Source of the DNA: Caprimulgus europaeus
Lineage: Eukaryota; Chordata; Aves; Caprimulgiformes; Caprimulgidae
Direction of reading: 5' to 3'
DNA length: 64,000 nt
NCBI GenBank assembly: GCA_907165065.1
Contig: OU015524.1
Span: 124,098,760 to 124,162,759, forward strand
Shown piece by piece: positions 61,515-64,000 of the stretch (positions are counted from its first letter, which is position 1; every line of letters begins with the position of its first letter). A program made the translations under genes and the position numbers. The notes below the pieces were generated by a model that saw only the letters and a list, made by a program, of their open reading frames with translations, was not told the origin of the DNA and did not search any database.

Positions 61515-61965
61515 AGGGCCACAGAGATGCTGAGGGGCCTGGAGCATCTCCTGTGTGAGGAGAGGCTGAGAGAGCTGGGGCTGCTCAGCCTGGAGAAGAG
61601 CAGCCTGAGAGGGGACCTGATCAATGTCTGTCAATATCTGAAGTGTGGGGGCCAATGGATGGGGCCGGGCTCTTCTGGGTGGTGCCCAGTGACAGGACAA
61701 GGGGCAATGGGCACAAACTGGGACACCAGAAGTTCCAGACAAACTGAAGGGAAAACTTCTTTGCTGTGAGGGTGCTGGAGCCCTGGGCCAGGCTGCCCAG
61801 AGAGGGTGTGGAGTCTCCATCTCTGGAGATGTTCAAACCCACCTGGACACTTTCCTGTGCACCCTGGTGTAGGGACCCTGCTCTGGCAGGGGGGTTGGAC
61901 TGGATGATCTCCTGAGCTCCCTTCCCACCCCACCAGTCTGTGACTCTGTGACTCTGTGATTCTGT
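61515..61965 (+). mobile_element. CR1 3' fragment, sense
   Basis: [20 protein letters not shown], then [14 protein letters not shown]-like codons. The tail ends with repeated TGACTCTGTGATTCTGTGA-type octamers, a well-preserved CR1 3' terminus. Confidence 0.93.
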
Positions 61966-62044
61966 GACCATGGCAGGTTGAGTGGCCAAGTCAGTGTGTT
62001 GTCTCCAGGACACACACTCAGCTTCAGGGTTGAACCTTCAAATC

Positions 62045-62245
62045 ACAGAATCCCAGACTGGTTTGGGTGGGAAGAGACCTTCAAGCCCATCCAGTCCCAG
62101 CCCCCCTGCCAGCAGCAGGGACACCTTCCACTAGACCAGGTTGCTCAAAGCCTCATCCAACCTGGCCAAGAACACTTCCAGGGAGGAGCAGCCACAGCTT
62201 CTCTGCCCAACCTGGGCCAGGGTCTCACCACCCTCACGGGAAATG
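62045..62245 (-). mobile_element. CR1 3' fragment, antisense
   Basis: Tail CACAGAATCCCAGACTGGTT and the CTAGACCAGGTTGCTCAAAG block. It stops about 180 nt before the coding exon of the GVIN-like gene. Confidence 0.92.
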
Positions 62246-62427
62246 GGAAAGCAGCAGGCACATCCATTGTCCCAGGATGGAGACCTTTGGGTCTTGGGGC
62301 ATCCCAGGCTGGGCTCCAGCAGCTGGGTAGGGGGAATCCCCAGGGCCTACTGCAGAGCCCTCTTAGAAGAGTCCAGGGCCTCTTCCAAAACTAAGTTAAA
62401 GCAAGTCTGCTCTCTTCTCCCACAGCC

Positions 62428-64000
62428 ATGGGCTCGCAGGAGGACACACTGGAGGAGGATGAAAAGGCACTTCTGGCTAAGAAACTTCTGGCAGAAGCAT
62501 GTGAGAAGGAAGGGCTGGATTATGGCTACTGGCTGCCCAAACTGTCCGAGATCCTGGGGGTCAAGTCCAGGGAAGCCCTGAAACATCTGCAGTATGGAGA
62601 CTACCTGAAGCTGGAGTGTGAGGTGCGATACCCCTGGGAAACAAAGGCGCTGCGGAAACTCCTGGAGCTGGCAGACAGCAAAGGAACTTCTGAGGAGCTG
62701 CAGAAGGGACGCCTGGAGATGACAAAGCAGAGACAAGAGGAGGCCAAGCTGGCCTTGAAGGAGCTGAAGGAAACGCTGGACAGCCGCAGCAAGGACGTTA
62801 TAAGAGAGAAAGAGGAGGCTCTGTGGCAAGCCCTGGAGATCCCCAAAGAGTACTGGGCACCACCAGGGAAGTCATTGGTGGATGTGCTGGAGAACATCCA
62901 GAAGCAGCTGGAGCAGCAGGAGTCATCAGTGGACAGGAGTAGGAATGTCTCTGATGTGGAGGTGTTGAGGCAGGCGTCGGGGGGACTGGCTCTGCAGGGC
63001 ATTTACAGAACCAGCCGCCTGCCAGAGGTGCTGGCAAAGCGAGACCAGCTCATCAGGGTTCCTGATGGATTCAAGCTTGCTGGTCCAGAACAAGGGTCCC
63101 TGCTGGAGAAGAAGGAGTTCTTCTCCTCTGCAGCAGAAGCCACTTTCACCAAGTCCATGGAGCAGCTGGGGTTCAGCATCAGCATTTCTGCCAAGGCTGG
63201 GTTCTGGGGGTTCAGTGCTGAAGTTGATGTAGATCACAGCAGCTCCTCACGCTCAGAGGACACCCGCCGCTCCCGCTCTGAGGAGAGCTACATTTGCTCC
63301 ACCAAGTACCAGTACATCCCTCTGGCCTCCTGCTACTTCCAGAAGCATCAGCTGCGCCTCTCGGAGGCGGCCCTGCGAGAGCTGCAGGACCTCGAGCACC
63401 TTCTGGCCATCACCGAGGCAGCAGACAGGCCCAGCATGCTGAAGAGCCGGTGTGCCAGCTTCTTCAGCAGGTTTGGGTCCCACGCAAACCAGGGCCCCCT
63501 GCACTTTGGGGGGATCTTCTGGTGGAAAGCCACCACGGAAGGGTTCCGAGCGGAGCAGCGGGAGGAGATGAAGCGAGCGGCGTCCGAAGCGCTGAACTGC
63601 TACGTCGGGGCCAGCTACAGCGGCTTCGGTGTCAGCGTGGCAGCGGGGGTGGACGTGTCCAAATCCAGCTCCCAGGCTTCTTCTCGAGGAAGAGATGGAA
63701 AAAGTGCCCACACAGCGGTCCAGCTCTACGTGACCCACACAGGGGGGCCATCAGAGACAGATTCTCTTCCTCAGTGGAGACTGGGGCTGGTAACCAACAA
63801 CACAACCTGGTGCGTGATCGACCGAGGCTTCCAGCTGCTCCCGGTGTGGGACATCGTCCTGTTCAACCACAGCAGTGACTTCAACTCCATCCATCAGCTG
63901 AGCAGCAGCCTCAGGGCCGCCTACGAGGCGTTAACACATCACAGTGTGGGCACCATGTTTGGAGAGGAGCTGGTCAGCGCGGTGGAAGAGGCCAGAGCTT
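62428..64000 (+). CDS. GVIN1: Interferon-induced very large GTPase (GVIN/VLIG family), N-terminal 524 codons, continues past the window
   Basis: The ATG sits in a good Kozak context (cacagccATGG), two bases after an acceptor (ag at 62424-62425). The frame stays open to the last base. Residues 1-60 form a small helical module with EGLDYGYWLPKLSEILGV. Residues ~90-140 are a charged coiled coil. ALEIPKEYWAPPGKSLVDVL, ASGGLALQGIYRTS and EQGSLLEKKEFFSSAAEATF are family hallmarks as I recall them. Residues ~345-375 contain FFSRFGSHANQGPLHFGGIF, resembling a MACPF signature. WCVIDRGFQLLPVWDIV also matches the family. The family usually has ~2,400 residues in one giant coding exon, so the GTPase (VLIG-type G) domain lies beyond the window. 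These proteins are cytosolic/nuclear and interferon-induced; their exact role is unclear. No stop or frameshift is seen. Confidence 0.88.
   Translation, partial: MGSQEDTLEEDEKALLAKKLLAEACEKEGLDYGYWLPKLSEILGVKSREALKHLQYGDYLKLECEVRYPWETKALRKLLELADSKGTSEELQKGRLEMTKQRQEEAKLALKELKETLDSRSKDVIREKEEALWQALEIPKEYWAPPGKSLVDVLENIQKQLEQQESSVDRSRNVSDVEVLRQASGGLALQGIYRTSRLPEVLAKRDQLIRVPDGFKLAGPEQGSLLEKKEFFSSAAEATFTKSMEQLGFSISISAKAGFWGFSAEVDVDHSSSSRSEDTRRSRSEESYICSTKYQYIPLASCYFQKHQLRLSEAALRELQDLEHLLAITEAADRPSMLKSRCASFFSRFGSHANQGPLHFGGIFWWKATTEGFRAEQREEMKRAASEALNCYVGASYSGFGVSVAAGVDVSKSSSQASSRGRDGKSAHTAVQLYVTHTGGPSETDSLPQWRLGLVTNNTTWCVIDRGFQLLPVWDIVLFNHSSDFNSIHQLSSSLRAAYEALTHHSVGTMFGEELVSAVEEARA

Overview
The window is vertebrate nuclear DNA, almost certainly from a bird. 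It has multi-exon genes with GT-AG introns, about forty fragments of CR1-type LINEs (the dominant avian retroposon), three LTRs of an avian ERVL-like retrovirus family, and many minisatellites. It contains no bacterial-style operons, rRNA or tRNA.

From 3.8 to 55.7 kb on the + strand lies most of otoferlin (OTOF), the multi-C2-domain Ca2+ sensor of hair-cell ribbon synapses. I placed 41 consecutive coding exons plus one duplicated alternative exon. Their junctions agree in phase and give about 1,840 residues from just after the C2A region to the C-terminal anchor; the first few exons (C2A) lie upstream of the window. Domain order is C2B, C2C, FerI, FerA, FerB, C2D, a degenerate C2, a Lys/Gly/Glu-rich linker, C2E, C2F, transmembrane segment. 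The 3'UTR is about 1 kb and has a canonical AATAAA.

From 55.7 to 62.4 kb is an intergenic stretch packed with CR1 fragments. At 58.96-59.13 kb it holds a compact candidate interferon-responsive promoter: an exact ISRE match, an exact GAS match and a likely splice donor. At 62,428 begins a single-exon open frame (524 codons, still open at the window end) that matches the N-terminus of interferon-induced very large GTPase (GVIN/VLIG family). The rest of that gene, including the GTPase domain, is outside the window.

The strongest leads are: (1) a tandem pair of 99-nt OTOF exons (49667-49765 and 50005-50103) encoding two versions of the first C2F loop, with identical length and phase, which suggests alternative splicing that tunes Ca2+ or lipid binding; (2) the ISRE/GAS pair upstream of the GVIN-like gene; (3) a MACPF-like signature in the N-terminal part of the GVIN-like protein; (4) an LTR inserted 17 nt downstream of an OTOF splice donor, carrying a sense AATAAA; (5) inverted repeats flanking groups of OTOF exons. 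Exon labels V1-V41 are my own numbering of visible exons. Boundaries of CR1 fragments are approximate.
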